Below, piece after piece: positions 1 through 11,183 of a stretch of 64,000 nt of DNA. The notes under the pieces are model-generated. The model was not told where the DNA came from. It saw only the letters and a program-made list of their open reading frames with translations, and ran no database searches. Numbering within the stretch: the first letter of the stretch is position 1; each line of letters begins with the position of its first letter. The DNA is taken from contig NC_088307.1 in NCBI RefSeq assembly GCF_032854445.1, positions 27,134,547 through 27,198,546 on the forward strand, read 5' to 3'. The position numbers and the translations under genes are program-made. This stretch comes from Liolophura sinensis (Eukaryota > Mollusca > Polyplacophora > Chitonida > Chitonidae).

Positions 1-255
1 AGTTGTACATTGACATTGAAGTAATATATTTTTTTAATTTTTTGTGTATAGTTGAATAAAATTTAGAAGAAAGAATATCTTAATTTTTAGAAAGGTACTT
101 TGCATTCATTCATTGATGATTATTTTATAGTCTATGTATAACGACTTGTTGTATTAAACTCTGGCAGAATTAATGGAGGTTTGAGATAATCTCTAAATCT
201 GTTCCCTTCATAACAACTGTACAGTTTTGTTTTACATGTACAATTTGTTTTCCAG

Positions 256-318
256 AGATCCTTCCCTGATTCATACCAACAGAGGAAATGATCTCTTGGT
301 CAAGCTGCTTCAGTACAG
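256..318 (+). CDS. Gene 1 exon (first in window)
   Basis: Acceptor TTTTCCAG before 256 and donor GTAAAG at 319. The frame starts at base 257 and reads DPSLIHTNRGNDLLVKLLQY, with two bases carried to the next exon. The other two frames contain stops. Confidence 0.65.
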
Positions 319-3300
319 GTAAAGAAAAGTCATTTTGATTTTGTCATTTCGTGTTAAGAGATACACGAGAAGGCGCTATAAAACAAAGAGTATGTTTCTT
401 TGCCAAATGAAGAAAATTATGCCCTGAAACTGACAAGAGGCTATATTTTCCCGGCTACACCTGTGCCCATTTGTCAACTATCAGTCTACCAGCACTGCTT
501 TGGTTTCAGTCTGTATGCTGTTGGTGATGTATTATGTTGCATTGTGTTATGTTTTTGTATATTGCAGGTACCCCAGGCTAGTAGATGAGGAGACTCTACC
601 TCTGTTGAGGGATTGGCTAAGCAAGGACTCTGTAGGGCAAGGTCAGATATGAAGATGATCAAAATACACCTTCCGTACATGTATGCAATGAGATTTTGGA
701 GTTTTAAAGAATCAGAGATTAACAATTCATTGTATAAAAAGTCATTGGTTTCTGAACACCAGAGTACTGTAGGACCCATTTCATGAGGTGATTGTATGTA
801 TATTTAGTATAGTATACATACAACTAACTGTGTTCAATTAAAAGTCATGTGGGAAAGTGAGTCAGTAACATGCCAAAAGCATAGTGGTTTTTCATGACCA
901 TCGCATAAAATGAAACATTTTATTTTATGGTGTTAAACGACAATCAAATAAATGAATTTGTTAATAATAAAATATACGTTACCCTTTTTGTTTGCAGTTG
1001 TACTCCAGCCCTTTTAGTCACTGTAAATAATGAGTGGAATTAAACTTTCTCTGTTTGTACATATACATTTAGATTTGAAAGTTGGTTGTTTCAGCTCAGC
1101 TGTACACCTCATTTGATGTTTTATTGTGTGTCATTTTCAACTCAACTGTACACCACAGTTGATGTTTTAATAGGTATCATTTTCAGATCAACTGTACACC
1201 ACATCTGATATAGTATTGTTTGTCATTATTTCAGCTCAATTGTACACCTCTGTTGGCGTAGATGATGATCTCTGTCTGACCAAATTATTGTCTCTGTCCA
1301 GGGAGCATCCACAGTCGTTCCCGTTCCTAGAAGGTTAGTTCTCAAAGGAAGTGCTATTCAAGGTTTGAATGTAATTTTACCCTGCAGCCAACTTGGGTCA
1401 AAATTTGGTTGATACAACCATCTTGGTCTGTAGAGTGTGATAGATAATGTAGGTGAGGTCTGGCTAACTGGCTGGCTTTTCGGTGTCAACAGCCCAGGTT
1501 AAAATTTTGGGCTTGATGTTTGAGTATCAGCTAGATATTGCTACGTGTGTATACAGTATATATAAAATATAGACGAGCCTGATATAAGATGATCACCGGG
1601 TATATGCAGTGTAGTGCATCATAAACAATTCTGCGTAATGACCCAGGAGTCTCTCACCAATGCGGTTGCTGCGAGTTCAAGTCCAGCTCATGCTGGCTTC
1701 CTCTACGGTCATAAGTCTGTCAGTAACCTGCGGATGGTTGTGGGTTTCCCCCAGGCTCTGCCCGGTTTCCTCCCACCATATTGCTGGCTGCCATCGTATA
1801 AGTGAAATATTCTTGAGTACGGTGTAAAACACCAATCAAATAAATAAATAAATAAATAGACAATTCTGCACTTTATCAACAGAGGCATATTTTGACATAG
1901 TAAACATTTCATTTTATTTTAAAACATTGACATTCAGTGATTTTTTTAGTATGTTTAGGGAGTCAGTTCCACAGTGTCACCTCAGAATATCTAAAACAAA
2001 GTTTATGGGCATTAGTCTTTTGTTTAGGAGGGATGAGGTTCGTGGATGTTGGTTGAAGGTTTGTGGAGTGTATCCCCCAATTGCCTGTGTGTTCAGTAGC
2101 ATTACTTTTGTGTCATGTTACATGAAGGAAAAGCACTAGGTTAATCCCAAGCCCTGCTTTAAGGTGAATTTACTCAATATTATAATCATAAAATGCTGTT
2201 CAGAGCACTCTAATTTCCCCCTAAAACTGACAGACATGGTTTATGTGGAAGATGAAAAAAAAAACGCCAGTGAAATAAATAAATACATAAATACCCTGTT
2301 TTTGTAGGAGGAGATATTACTGAGGAAACAAAGCGGCAACTGGTGTTGTATCTGGTGAGTACTTACTCTCTCTATGATGGATCAGTCCAATCTATCCATT
2401 CTGTGCTCTCTGGAAAGACGCCAGGTTCTGTGACAGAAGAGAAAAGTATGATAATCTGTGTCAGACAGTGAATGCTCAGTTACGGGGTGAACAAAGTACC
2501 TCAGCAAACAAGTGCAAATTTTTATTGGTCAAAGTAGAGATGTGTCATCTTTAATATTCATTTAACTTATTACGCAGAATGAGTGTATCGACACATCCAG
2601 CAGCAGCTGCCACACCTTGTCATATGATTTCCACACAGTGTCGTATGTTTTCCACACAGTGTCGTATGATTTCCACACAGTGTCATAAGATTTCCACACA
2701 GTGTCGCATGATTTCCACACAGAGTCCTATGATTTCCACACAGTGTCATATGATTTACACACAGTGTCGTATGATTTCCACACAGTGTCGTATGATTTCC
2801 ACACAGTGTCGTATGATTTCCACACATTGTCATATGATTTCCACACAGTGTCGTATGTTTTCCACACAGTGTCATATGATTTCCACACAGTCATATGATT
2901 TCCACACGGTGTCGTATGATTTCCACACATTGTCGTATGATTTCCACACAGTGTCGTATGATTTCCACACAGTGTCGTATGATTTCCACACAGTGTCGTA
3001 TGATTTCCACACAGTCCTATGATTTCCACACAGTGTCGTATGATTTCCACACAGTTTCGTATGATTTCCACACAGTGTCGTATGATTTCCACACAGTGTC
3101 GTATGATTTCCACACAGTGTCATATGTTTTCCACAGTGTCGTATGATTTCCACACCATATCACTTGGTTGCTGTTTATTACCATATGGTTTCATCAGTAC
3201 CATCATCAGTAGTCCAGATGTGGCGCTTCTCATCATGGACATGGTAAATATGCTTGCATGGCCCTATATAACTGGTTTGACTGGAGGTCATGGGTCATCA

Positions 3301-3985
3301 AACAAAATGATATACCACTTAAGCAGTCTCTGCAGGTGAAAATCTGTGTGCCTTGACTTGCACGTAGGAAAGTTTGTCAGTTTGATGCCAAAGGCTGGTG
3401 GTTTCCTTGTCTTCCATGACCTTAACCAGTAGCTTTTTTTAAGAGTGAAATAGTCCTTTGAGTACTATATTAAAGATGAAAAGAGGGGGCGTCCATGGCT
3501 CCATGGCGCAATGACCCAGGAGCTTCTCACCAGCGCGGTTGCGCCGAGTTCTAGACCAGCCCGTTATGGCTTCCACTCCAGCCATATGTAGGACGGGCTG
3601 TCAGCAGCCTTCGGATGATTGTGGGTTTCCCCCGGGCTCTGCTCAGTTTCTTCCCACTTCAGTGGTGGCCGTTGTTGTATAAGTGAAATATTCATGAGTA
3701 TGGCGTAAAACACCAATCATATAGATAAAGATGAAAACATGCTGTAACCCATGAGCCCTGATGTACCATTTTGATCTCTCTTTGCTATATCTCCTCGACC
3801 TGGCTGCAATATCCCGGAAGTGTCATCAAGGCATAATCAGATATTTCTTCATTCTGCTTGGTGTACCTTGTGTTTTGTAGGCTTCCCGTCACATGGTTGA
3901 CTACGACAGCACGCACTGCTCTCCCCTGCCCGCCTCTTTCTTCGTCATGCCCTGGAGTCTTCAGTCTGCATCATCATTACAATGA
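256..3985 (+). CDS. 3' exons of an unidentified multi-exon gene
   Basis: Seven exons join in a single open frame: 256-318, 568-641, 1235-1333, 2308-2354, 2578-2618, 3198 (or 3210)-3243 and 3881-3985, ending in TGA. Every junction has GT..AG borders and the phases agree (1-base carry-in, then 2, 1, 1, 0, 2, 0). The encoded stretch is about 150 residues, beginning with DPSLIHTNRGNDLL, passing DEETLPLLRDWLSKDS and ending MPWSLQSASSLQ. It is leucine-rich and looks helical, without a zinc-binding motif, signal peptide or membrane segment. I do not recognise the family; a C-terminal helical-repeat (HEAT-like) segment is possible but unproved. The 5' part of the gene lies upstream of the window. The weakest point is the fifth exon donor at 2619, where the 21-bp minisatellite begins. 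Exon structure is fairly secure; function is unknown. Confidence 0.7.
568..641 (+). CDS. Gene 1 exon
   Basis: Acceptor TATATTGCAG and donor GTCAGA. One base completes an Arg codon, then the exon reads YPRLVDEETLPLLRDWLSKD and carries one base on. Codon use and acidic/leucine content look coding. Confidence 0.7.
915..958 (+). mobile_element. SINE-A 3' tail fragment
   Basis: ATTTTATGGTGTTAAACGAC followed by AATCAAATAAATGAAT matches the last 35 or so bases of SINE-A. The head is missing. Confidence 0.4.
1085..1260 (+). repeat. Tandem duplication of an intron/exon junction
   Basis: Four diverged copies of a 50-60 base unit of the form (T)CATTTTCAACTCAACTGTACACC...GATGTTTTAT run into the real acceptor and exon start at 1235 (CTCAATTGTACACCTC). 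The exon border itself was duplicated upstream. Confidence 0.65.
1235..1333 (+). CDS. Gene 1 exon
   Basis: Acceptor TTATTTCAG and donor GTTAGT. Reads QLYTSVGVDDDLCLTKLLSL then SREHPQSFPFLE. The bases around its 5' end belong to a tandemly repeated stretch (1085-1260), so several acceptor-like copies lie just upstream. Confidence 0.7.
1632..1860 (+). mobile_element. SINE-A copy, 5' truncated
   Basis: Begins TAATGACCCAGGAGTCTCTC, has the internal GAGTTCAAGTCCAGCTCATG and GTGGGTTTCCCCCAGGCTCT blocks, and ends AAGTGAAATATTCTTGAGTA then (AAAT)n. The tRNA-like head is lost. Lies in an intron of gene 1. Confidence 0.85.
2308..2354 (+). CDS. Gene 1 exon (47 nt)
   Basis: Acceptor TTTTTGTAG and a strong donor GTGAGT. 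Reads GDITEETKRQLVLYL and ends in phase 0. Confidence 0.65.
2578..2618 (+). CDS. Gene 1 exon (41 nt) abutting the 21-bp minisatellite
   Basis: Acceptor TTATTACGCAG. Reads NECIDTSSSCHT with two bases left, which is the phase the next exon needs. The donor GTCATA is weak. If translation ran on, it would enter the minisatellite as SYDFHTV-type repeats and stop about 20 codons later at a TAA. The exon 3' end is therefore tentative. Confidence 0.45.
2613..3160. repeat. 21-bp minisatellite (unit TGATTTCCACACAGTGTCGTA)
   Basis: About 26 copies of a 21-base unit, with a few 3-6 base deletions that shift phase. Because the unit is a multiple of three it stays open in several frames on both strands, which explains the SYDFHTV-like and MCGNHTTLCGN-like apparent proteins here. 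It starts at the end of a gene 1 exon. Confidence 0.95.
3198..3243 (+). CDS. Gene 1 exon ending SSPDVALLIMDM
   Basis: Two AG acceptors in the same phase (after 3197 or after 3209) both give a frame reading SSPDVALLIMDM, ending at donor GTAAAT. The short length leaves the 5' edge uncertain by 12 bases. Confidence 0.55.
3486..3727 (+). mobile_element. SINE-A copy, diverged
   Basis: Head GGGCGTCCATGGCTCCATGG is followed by CGCAATGACCCAGGAGC and the conserved tail AAGTGAAATATTCATGAGTA...AACACCAATCATATAGAT. In the last intron of gene 1. Confidence 0.85.
3881..3985 (+). CDS. Gene 1 terminal exon
   Basis: Acceptor TGTGTTTTGTAG. Reads ASRHMVDYDSTHCSPLPASF, then FVMPWSLQSASSLQ, then TGA at 3983-3985. 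Candidate poly(A) signals AATAAA follow at 4225 and 4241. Confidence 0.7.
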   Translation, partial: ASRHMVDYDSTHCSPLPASFFVMPWSLQSASSLQ

Positions 3986-4224
3986 TTAACCATTACCAAT
4001 GAGTCTGTTGAATGATGCTCGGGCGTTTTGCATGAGCACTAGTCTCACAGTATGCCAGGCTTTGTGGCGTTAACCAGAATCTTCTGGTTAAAGATTTGGG
4101 TGGTGCATACCTGAACAGTAAATAACACAAATAACTGAAATCATTTTTAAAAAATTTACTGAAAGCTGATTTGTGAAGACATGGTGCCATACAGGAATAT
4201 CTTGTATATGTACATGTAGATTAT

Positions 4225-4246
4225 AATAAACATGAATGTAAATAAA
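4225..4246 (+). terminator. Candidate poly(A) signals of gene 1
   Basis: Two AATAAA hexamers (4225-4230 and 4241-4246) lie about 240 bases after the TGA, followed by an (AT)n run. AATAAA is common in AT-rich DNA, so this is position-based inference. Confidence 0.4.
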
Positions 4247-4259
4247 TTCAAATATATAT

Positions 4260-5200
4260 ATATATATAGGAGGCTTTAGAGGAAATAAAATTTGGGATAG
4301 AAAGTAAAAATAACAAGAAATGTTGTAAAGATACTTGAATGTTGATTGATAAGGCTTTGATAGTTTTCATTTAAGATAAATGAAAAGGAAAGCAAGGAAA
4401 GGCTGAATGTTTTGAATTCAGGGTTTTCCATTCTTTATACTGTATGTTGTATTGTTGAAATATTTGAGCTTTACCAGGATCTTGAAAACATATCCTGCAT
4501 GTACAACCACATGAATGTCTGAGGACAGTTACTGCATAGTGGAATCATTGAGGGTTTTGTTGTCATACAGAAATGAAACAGGCCCAAAATAATGCAACCA
4601 AATTTTGGAGAGATCCTTTGTGTTTATTAAAATTCCTATCTTTGGGATCTCATGCTCACAATATTAAAGAGCTGTAAGAGTATTACGTAGTCCTGCTGAG
4701 AGAAAGAGAGAAACAACCTGATAATGTAGTTTTGGTCATATGGATGTGTTCATCAGGTATGACGTGGAAATTAGCTTTAGTCTGAATTGGTGAACATCTC
4801 CTTCAATTGGTTACCTGTAGTTGCTCCTTCAGTTGGTTACAGGTAGGTACTCCATCTTCCATCTTCTTTGACAAGTCTGTTTGCCTGTTAAGTTTGCTAG
4901 CTGCTTGTGTCCGTGGCTATATGTGGCTAATCTTTCATACAGATACGTTTAGTGTTTTACCAAGTAATTAGACGTGAAGATTGTACCATACATCTTGAAG
5001 TCTCTTAAGCCACATAACCAGCAGGTGTGATTACACTGTCTTGCTGTAACAATTACCTCCAGTTTCATATTCTGAAAAAAACGCTGAATTGTGGTTCAAA
5101 CTTTTTGCATGTAAACTGGTAAAAGGCTGTATGAATAGGGTGATGGGTTTGTGATTCCTGCATTGTAAGAATTCTTTATAAATCAATTTTATGTACATTT
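4260..5200. other. No gene seen
   Basis: AT-rich intergenic DNA after gene 1. A short (AT)n run lies at 4254-4267. I see no coding exon or mobile-element signature. Confidence 0.5.
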
Positions 5201-5204
5201 CGCA

Positions 5205-5352
5205 CAGCGGCATTTATTGTTCTTGCTTCACGTGTACGTTCTACATTGTCACCGAAGTGATAAATGTTTATACACATTGCTTGTAACCAATTCAGAGTAA
5301 CTGCTTTCCAGATCTTTGCCAAAAGAACTTTTGATGTAAAATTCTTTTCCTG
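5205..5352. repeat. Dispersed repeat, pair with 37147-37295
   Basis: The stretch from TTTATTGTTCTTGCTTCACG to about AAATTCTTTTCC aligns over about 150 bases with 37147-37295 (TTTATTGTTCTTAGGTTACG ... AAATCTTTTC), sharing TGTAACCAATTCA in the middle. The family is not recognised. Confidence 0.55.
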
Positions 5353-5385
5353 TATGTCATGTGTGAAGATCATTGTGCTTCTTGT

Positions 5386-5412
5386 TTTATATATATATAT
5401 ATACATATATTA
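5386..5412. repeat. (AT)n microsatellite
   Basis: Run of TATATATATATATATA interrupted by ACATATAT. Confidence 0.7.
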
Positions 5413-5935
5413 TTCACATGTATATACTGTTTTTTTTTTACAAAGAATGTATATTAATTTTTGATTTGAAATTGTTAGATGTGCCTCAACTTATCTAACA
5501 TAATTTGTTCATGATCCACCGCAATGTCTTCAGATCCGGGCATCAAAGAACTGTACTATTTAAGCTATGCTGATATTATCATGTCCTTCAGCTACTCACG
5601 TCCTGTTGTATAAATGCGGTACATTTACGAGTTTCTGCGACTAAACACTGAATGGCTGGATTTTATTCGGGCCTTTTTTGTCGCCTTTGTGAGAGGAAAT
5701 CAGCCCTTTCAAAATTTCTGTGTGGGGTTCTCCAACCAGTTCCATTGATATTCAGTAGCACTGTTATAAATTCACGTTTGTATCATATAGAAGTATTTGT
5801 AGTATTCGAATGATCACTGCAGTAATTGGCAATCTATTTGAAAAACAAACTGACGCTTCCAAATAAGCCCAAATTTCATAAATACATGTATTTAGATGTA
5901 CATACTTGGATGTCGATAGTAGAGCGTTTCGGATG

Positions 5936-6618
5936 TTAGTCAGATATCAGTGGGAACATATGCACGTAAGTGAAATGTCAATAGGAGAACATGGCAAGCG
6001 TTAGTCCGATATCAATAGGAACATGTACACGTAGTGCAATGTCGATAGCAGAACATGGCAGGCATTATTCAGAAATCAATGGAAACATGTACACGTAGTG
6101 AAATGTCGATAGCAGAAGATTGACGGCGTTAGTCAAATATCAACGGGAGCATGTACACGTAAAGTGAAATGCTGATAGCAAAACATTGCCGGCATTAGTC
6201 AGATATCAATGGGAACATGCACACGTAAGTGAAATGCGGATAGCAGAAGATTGCAGGCGTTAGTCAGATATCAATAGGAACATGTACGCATAAGTGAAAT
6301 GTCGATAGCAGAAGATTGCCGGCGTTTGTCGGATATCAATGGGAACATGTACACGTAAGTGAAATGCGGATAGCAGAAGATTGCCGGCGTTAGTCAGATA
6401 TCAATGGGAACATGTACAAGTAAGTGAAATGCGGATAGCACAAGATTGCCGGCGTTAGTCAGATATCAATGGGAACATGTACACGTAAGTGAAATGTCGA
6501 TAGCACAAGATTGCCGGCGTTAGTCAGATATCAGTGGGAACATGTACACGTGAGTGAAATGCGGATAACAGAACAGTTGCCGACGTTAGTCAGATATCAG
6601 TGGGAACGTACAAGTAAG
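5936..6618. repeat. 65-bp tandem repeat, about 10 copies
   Basis: Unit of about 65 bases containing TTAGTCAGATATCAATGGGA, ACATGTACACGTAAGTGAAA and TGTCGATAGCAGAAGATTGC. Copies differ by scattered substitutions and small indels. Open frames are not maintained. Confidence 0.92.
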
Positions 6619-6619
6619 T

Positions 6620-7875
6620 GAAATGCCTGGTTAAATGCTTGAAAGGATTAGCCTAAACCTTCCTGGTTCATCACTTTTGTTAAAAGTCTTTACTTGTTTT
6701 TGTTGGTAAAATTAGCTTTTTGGTAACAATTATGGTGCATGTAGAAATATTGTGATTGTGACCGGTACTGTATTTTAATTTATTTTCTGAAAATTAATAA
6801 TCAGAGCTTTATGAGTAGAAATATCAACTGCCCTAAAAATGGAAAAGAAAAGTGTTGCTTGTCATATTTTACCTTGCCCATAATGGAGTTTAGGCTCTTG
6901 CACGTGAAAGCGATTAAGGTTGAAGAAAACGCGATAATGAAACTAACTGTGAGCTACCCTAATTCTTCAACCTTTTCAATCGCCTCTGCAACCAACATTT
7001 TTAAACATTGTGAAAGAACTATGAAGTGTAGAGAAATAGTTTGCGTCTTTAATTGCACAAACAAATCATTTTAGTGCCATATTCATATTTGTATGAATAA
7101 ATTCTACTGAAAAGAAGTGCTTTGAAGTTGAAGATTTACAGTATTTATTTGTCTGCCAAAACTGGTATGGTAGCCTTAATGTTAAACAAGGGCAAAGTGG
7201 AAATGGTGAACATAAGGTCGCATTCCCGCGGGTAACTCTGAACACTATGTCATAATGTATAATGGGTTTACTGATGTTTACAACATACTGATAGAGGCAT
7301 GATTTATAATGTCTTGAATTTATTTCTCTAAGTACATCTAACATTAATTTGTAGTCTGATGGGTTTTTTTCTTTTTGTTTTGTTTTGTTTTTTTTGTCTA
7401 TTTCATATTCACGGACCATTATGTAATGGTTTGTTTTCACATGGACAAGCTTCTGCGTGAAATATAAAAAAAATAAATAAAAACTTTCATTAAAAGCAAC
7501 TACATGTACTTCATAGTTATTATCACCGGATGAGTTTGTCTCGCAGGAAGACAGAATTATGGTATCGCGCTGGTATTGTCAAACCAGGTGAAACGTGGTG
7601 TATTCGGTTTTGTTAGTATATCGTTGTTTGTAACATGTCAATCACATGCCAAATTATTATCGCGCCAAGCTGTCGAAGGCAGAACAACTACCACATGTAG
7701 TGCCGTATTATACTCCTAAAACGGGATGCTTGCTTTGACAGTTGACCTGTCCATCTTATCTCTCCAAATACAGGCAATTTGAGTGAAGGTTGGGTCAGCG
7801 CTTTATGTTTTCCAATTCCGTCCTATACAGTCCCGCATTTGAATGGTTAGTTCAAACATAAAAACATACACAACT
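6620..7875. other. No gene seen
   Basis: Ordinary AT-rich intergenic DNA. The small ORFs at 6811-7074 (+) and 7066-7440 (-) have no recognised motif and are not supported as genes. Confidence 0.45.
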
Positions 7876-7877
7876 AT

Positions 7878-8004
7878 TCGCAGGTTGCCGACAAACCTTC
7901 CTACGTACTCCTGTACTTGAACTCAGAGCGACAGCATTGGTGAAAGGCTCCTGGCTTTTTATGCTGCACTAGCACGCTAAAGACTAGACCACGGATGTCT
8001 CAAT
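7878..8004 (-). mobile_element. SINE-A 5' half, minus strand
   Basis: The reverse complement begins GAGACATCCGTGGTCTAGTC, continues with the CCAGGAGCCTTTCACCAATG block and breaks off after the CAACCTG block. The 3' half is absent. Confidence 0.7.
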
Positions 8005-8271
8005 TTCTACGATTATATTATACCATGAATTCGTCAACTTATGTTTTCATGTATTTGTAGCCTGTGAATTTATATAAGTATAATGACTTGAACTCCCTGT
8101 ACCACAGCATATACAGTGTAGAATATATGGTGGTCGTATCATACGGGAATCATTCCTGGGTCTGGCATCGCGGAAGCTATAGAGGCATTGGGCATAAACA
8201 ACCACGCCCTAGAATTTATACACGTATCACGGCAATATGTACATAATTTGTACATAATGCTGATTTAGGGA

Positions 8272-8642
8272 CATTGTGGAGTGAATGGCTGAAGCATGCA
8301 TCCTCCTGGAAGTTGGGTGACCCGAGATCAAATCCGGGCCGGTTCACATCAAGGACTTGAACATTGGTACTTGTTGCTGCATTTCTTCGCGCTCAGTGCT
8401 TAGCTTGAGAGGTTAAACCAAGGAAACAGGATTGGTTGGCCCCGTGTCAGTACAATGTGACTTCGTGAGGTGTCTTTGGCATGATACTTTGGTGTTGGCA
8501 GCACTTTGGCGGCTTGGACCCGTCCTGTCACAAGGAGACAGGGTGTTAATACACACACCTGATGACCCATTGTCGTCACATATGAATGGAAAATTTCTAA
8601 GTACGACGTGAAATCCCAAGCATACATACATACATACATTGC
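8272..8642 (+). mobile_element. SINE-B copy, nearly full length
   Basis: tRNA-like head around GAGATCAAATCCGGGCCGGT (box B-like), then GGATTGGTTGGCCCCGTGTC, GGCATGATACTTTGGTGTTG and tail TTTCTAAGTACGACGTGAAA with (CATA)n. The same blocks recur at 18880, 33983, 34225 and 45258. Confidence 0.75.
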
Positions 8643-8783
8643 AAAGTGTTTATTTGGCAGTCTGTTTTGACATTTTTCCGTTTGTACTTCATATAAAACT
8701 CGTTAAAATTTATCGTTTGGGAAGACAATGTTATTTTTGGGGATATATCAGTTAAGTCTATTTCCATTTCTGTATAAATGTAC

Positions 8784-9012
8784 AACGGGGCTTCCACGGT
8801 GTATTGGTTGGCGTGTCCGAGCACTACAATCATTCAGCAATGCGGTCACTGTGAGTTCAAGTGCTGCTCACGTTGGCTTCCTCTCCGGTTGTACATGGGC
8901 AGGTCTGCCACCAACCTAGGTATGGTTGTGGGTTTCCCCGTATGATTTCCTCGCCGTCGTATAAGTGAAATATTCTTTAGTACACATGGCTTAAAACGCC
9001 AATTGAATTAAT
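8784..9012 (+). mobile_element. SINE-A copy
   Basis: Head GGGGCTTCCACGGTGTATTG, middle GAGTTCAAGTGCTGCTCACG, tail AAGTGAAATATTCTTTAGTA. A short deletion lies in the CCCCGGGCTCTG block. Confidence 0.85.
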
Positions 9013-9243
9013 ACATGTACACAAATCCAGTACCGATGTGTCTCAGTTTGCCGTGAGATGACTTCAAACCATGCACAAACGGACGTCCGTGTTAACGACC
9101 CATGTGGGGACCACTCGTGCCCATATACTTGTAGACATTTGCGTAGGGTAAATGCATACGTTCAGAATCTAGGATCATGTACTTCCATGTTGCACAGTAA
9201 TGCACGAATAGTGACCAAAATATTTATAGCATTCAGCCTCACA

Positions 9244-9292
9244 CTGTTTTAATCTATTTATTTGATTGGCGTTTGACATGGTAGTTAAAATT
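9244..9292 (-). mobile_element. SINE-A tail fragment, minus strand
   Basis: TCTATTTATTTGATTGGCGT is the inverted 3' end of SINE-A. Confidence 0.45.
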
Positions 9293-9387
9293 CAAATTTT
9301 GCTTCACTTACAGGGACCCACGATCAAGTTTATATGTGGAGGATATATCACTCCTTCGGCATATAAGTGGCAAACCTTTTGATCTAA

Positions 9388-9630
9388 AGGGGCCATCCAT
9401 GGCCGAGAGGTTTAGCATGCCAGCACGGTGCAATGACCCAGGAGCCTCCCAACAGTGCTGTGAGTCCAGCTCATGCCTGTTGGCTTCCTCTCTGGCGGTA
9501 AGTGGGACGGTCTACCAGCAACCTGGGGATGGTCGTGGGTTTCCCCGGGCTCTGTCCGTTTTCCTTCCACCATAATGCTGGCCGGCGTCATATAAGTGAA
9601 ATGTTCTTGACACGAAACAAATAAATAATT
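9388..9630 (+). mobile_element. SINE-A copy
   Basis: Head AGGGGCCATCCATGGCCGAG, then CAATGACCCAGGAGCCTCCC, GTCGTGGGTTTCCCCGGGCT and a shortened tail ending AAATAAATAA. Confidence 0.88.
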
Positions 9631-9639
9631 CTTGATCTA

Positions 9640-10630
9640 AAGTCTTAGCAGAACTAGCCAGGGGCCTTCGGCCATGCGTCAGTTCATTGGTCAAAGGCCT
9701 ATATTGGCTGTAAAGACAGTGACGCTTTAGGTAAAAGATATAGGACATATAAAAATTGTGAAAAATAATATTAAAAGTATTCCACAACAGTTTACGCACA
9801 TTATATACATTTTACATTTCTGCCCAACTACACTATCTGTCGGGAAACTTCTTACTTACAGATCTAAATGAGCCTTCGTTCACTTTTGTTCGTATTTTTA
9901 TCATCATTACCGGTCATTGTCTGTTTTTATCCTCTCAGCACACTTTTTCTTTTAGTGTTTTCACACATGCGTATCTAGTTGCATTTTAAGTCTATAGCGG
10001 AAATGAGTTTGGACAGAGTATACCACAAATCCGCACAGTTGTGTAATTTTGCTCGTATTATATATTCGCGCATGAGAAATGGCTGAAATAAAACAGTTTT
10101 CAGCCCGACGTATGTCCAATGCAGATTCGTCGGACATGGTGATGTTTCTAGTTCGATTACTGAGAGTGTAATGATCGAATAACTCGTAACTTCCGTTATA
10201 TATCGGTAAGGAGATGCTCGATTAGTAATCTATACATAACTAGGACACAGGATGACTCCTATAGAACCTGAGGTCCACACTATAAATAATTACAGCCTAG
10301 AGATGATAAGCAGAGACGTGACGACAGTGGGATAGTTGACAAATGTTCACACATTATAAATACCTCAGTTAGGATTTTATTTTAGCTGTTCATATGGATG
10401 TGCTTAAAACACACGCTTAGAACGCCACGCCTCGTTCAAGTGACAGTGACAAGCTGGGCCGTAATCGTTTGCAAAGTACATGGGGCTAGGCTGATGTCAT
10501 TGGATCGAACAGCCGGGTCTGCGTGTATGAATCAGAGATCAAATCTTGCCATTCGACTTGTAAGTAGTAATTAACGTGTATATGTCATCGTCGCAAATTT
10601 AATAATCACACGGGCTTCGACCAGTTCAAA
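9640..10630. other. No gene seen
   Basis: Unannotated intergenic DNA with no coding exon or repeat structure I can support. Confidence 0.4.
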
Positions 10631-10632
10631 TT

Positions 10633-10760
10633 TTGATTTATTTATGTATTTATTTGATTGATTTTTCACGCTGTGTTCAAGAATACTTCGCACTACTGCG
10701 GCCAGCATTACATGCTGGACGGAAACAGGGCACAAACTGGGGGAAACACACTCCGCACGT
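10633..10760 (-). mobile_element. SINE-A 3' half, minus strand
   Basis: TATTTATTTGATTGATTTTT, TGTTCAAGAATACTTCGCAC and CGGCCAGCATTACATGCTGG are the inverted tail and C-rich block of SINE-A. Confidence 0.75.
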
Positions 10761-11183
10761 TTTTAAATTTAGACCAGTGAAGTCTCGTAAAATGCACTTA
10801 ACGTCATTGAATTTCTTACCTAGTCCTGCTTAAACTATGATACTAGGGACTTGTGTTGCTACTTTATAAACATTCACATAAAGGCGACAAAACCCTAAAT
10901 CAGGTAAGCTGCCAAGAGGGCGGGCTTTCTTTTTTATTTTTTTGTACATGTAGCCATCTGCCAACTATCACAGTGCCGCTGCTCCGGTTTTACTCTTCAT
11001 GCTGCAGTCTTATCGCAATAATTCCGCGTCATTCAGAAATAGCAGGGCAGTTCCACAATTATCTTACATACTACGAATATACTGAGGAAACGTCTTAACT
11101 TCCATCGGAGAGTAAACCAAACGTACATGTACATGACAACCAAATTATAAAGTGGTTCACTAAGCATATTTATAGTTATTGTC

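Noticed and set aside
486-779. 97-codon minus-strand ORF
   Set aside because: Antisense to a gene 1 exon, with no motif or splice signals.
2570-3153. Cys/His-rich repeat ORFs resembling zinc-finger arrays (CGNHTTL)
   Set aside because: Spacing C-x2-H repeats every seven residues because of the 21-bp unit; not a real zinc-finger pattern.
5936-6618. Regularly repeated 65-bp blocks as a CRISPR-like array
   Set aside because: Whole unit repeats with no unique spacers, in an animal genome.
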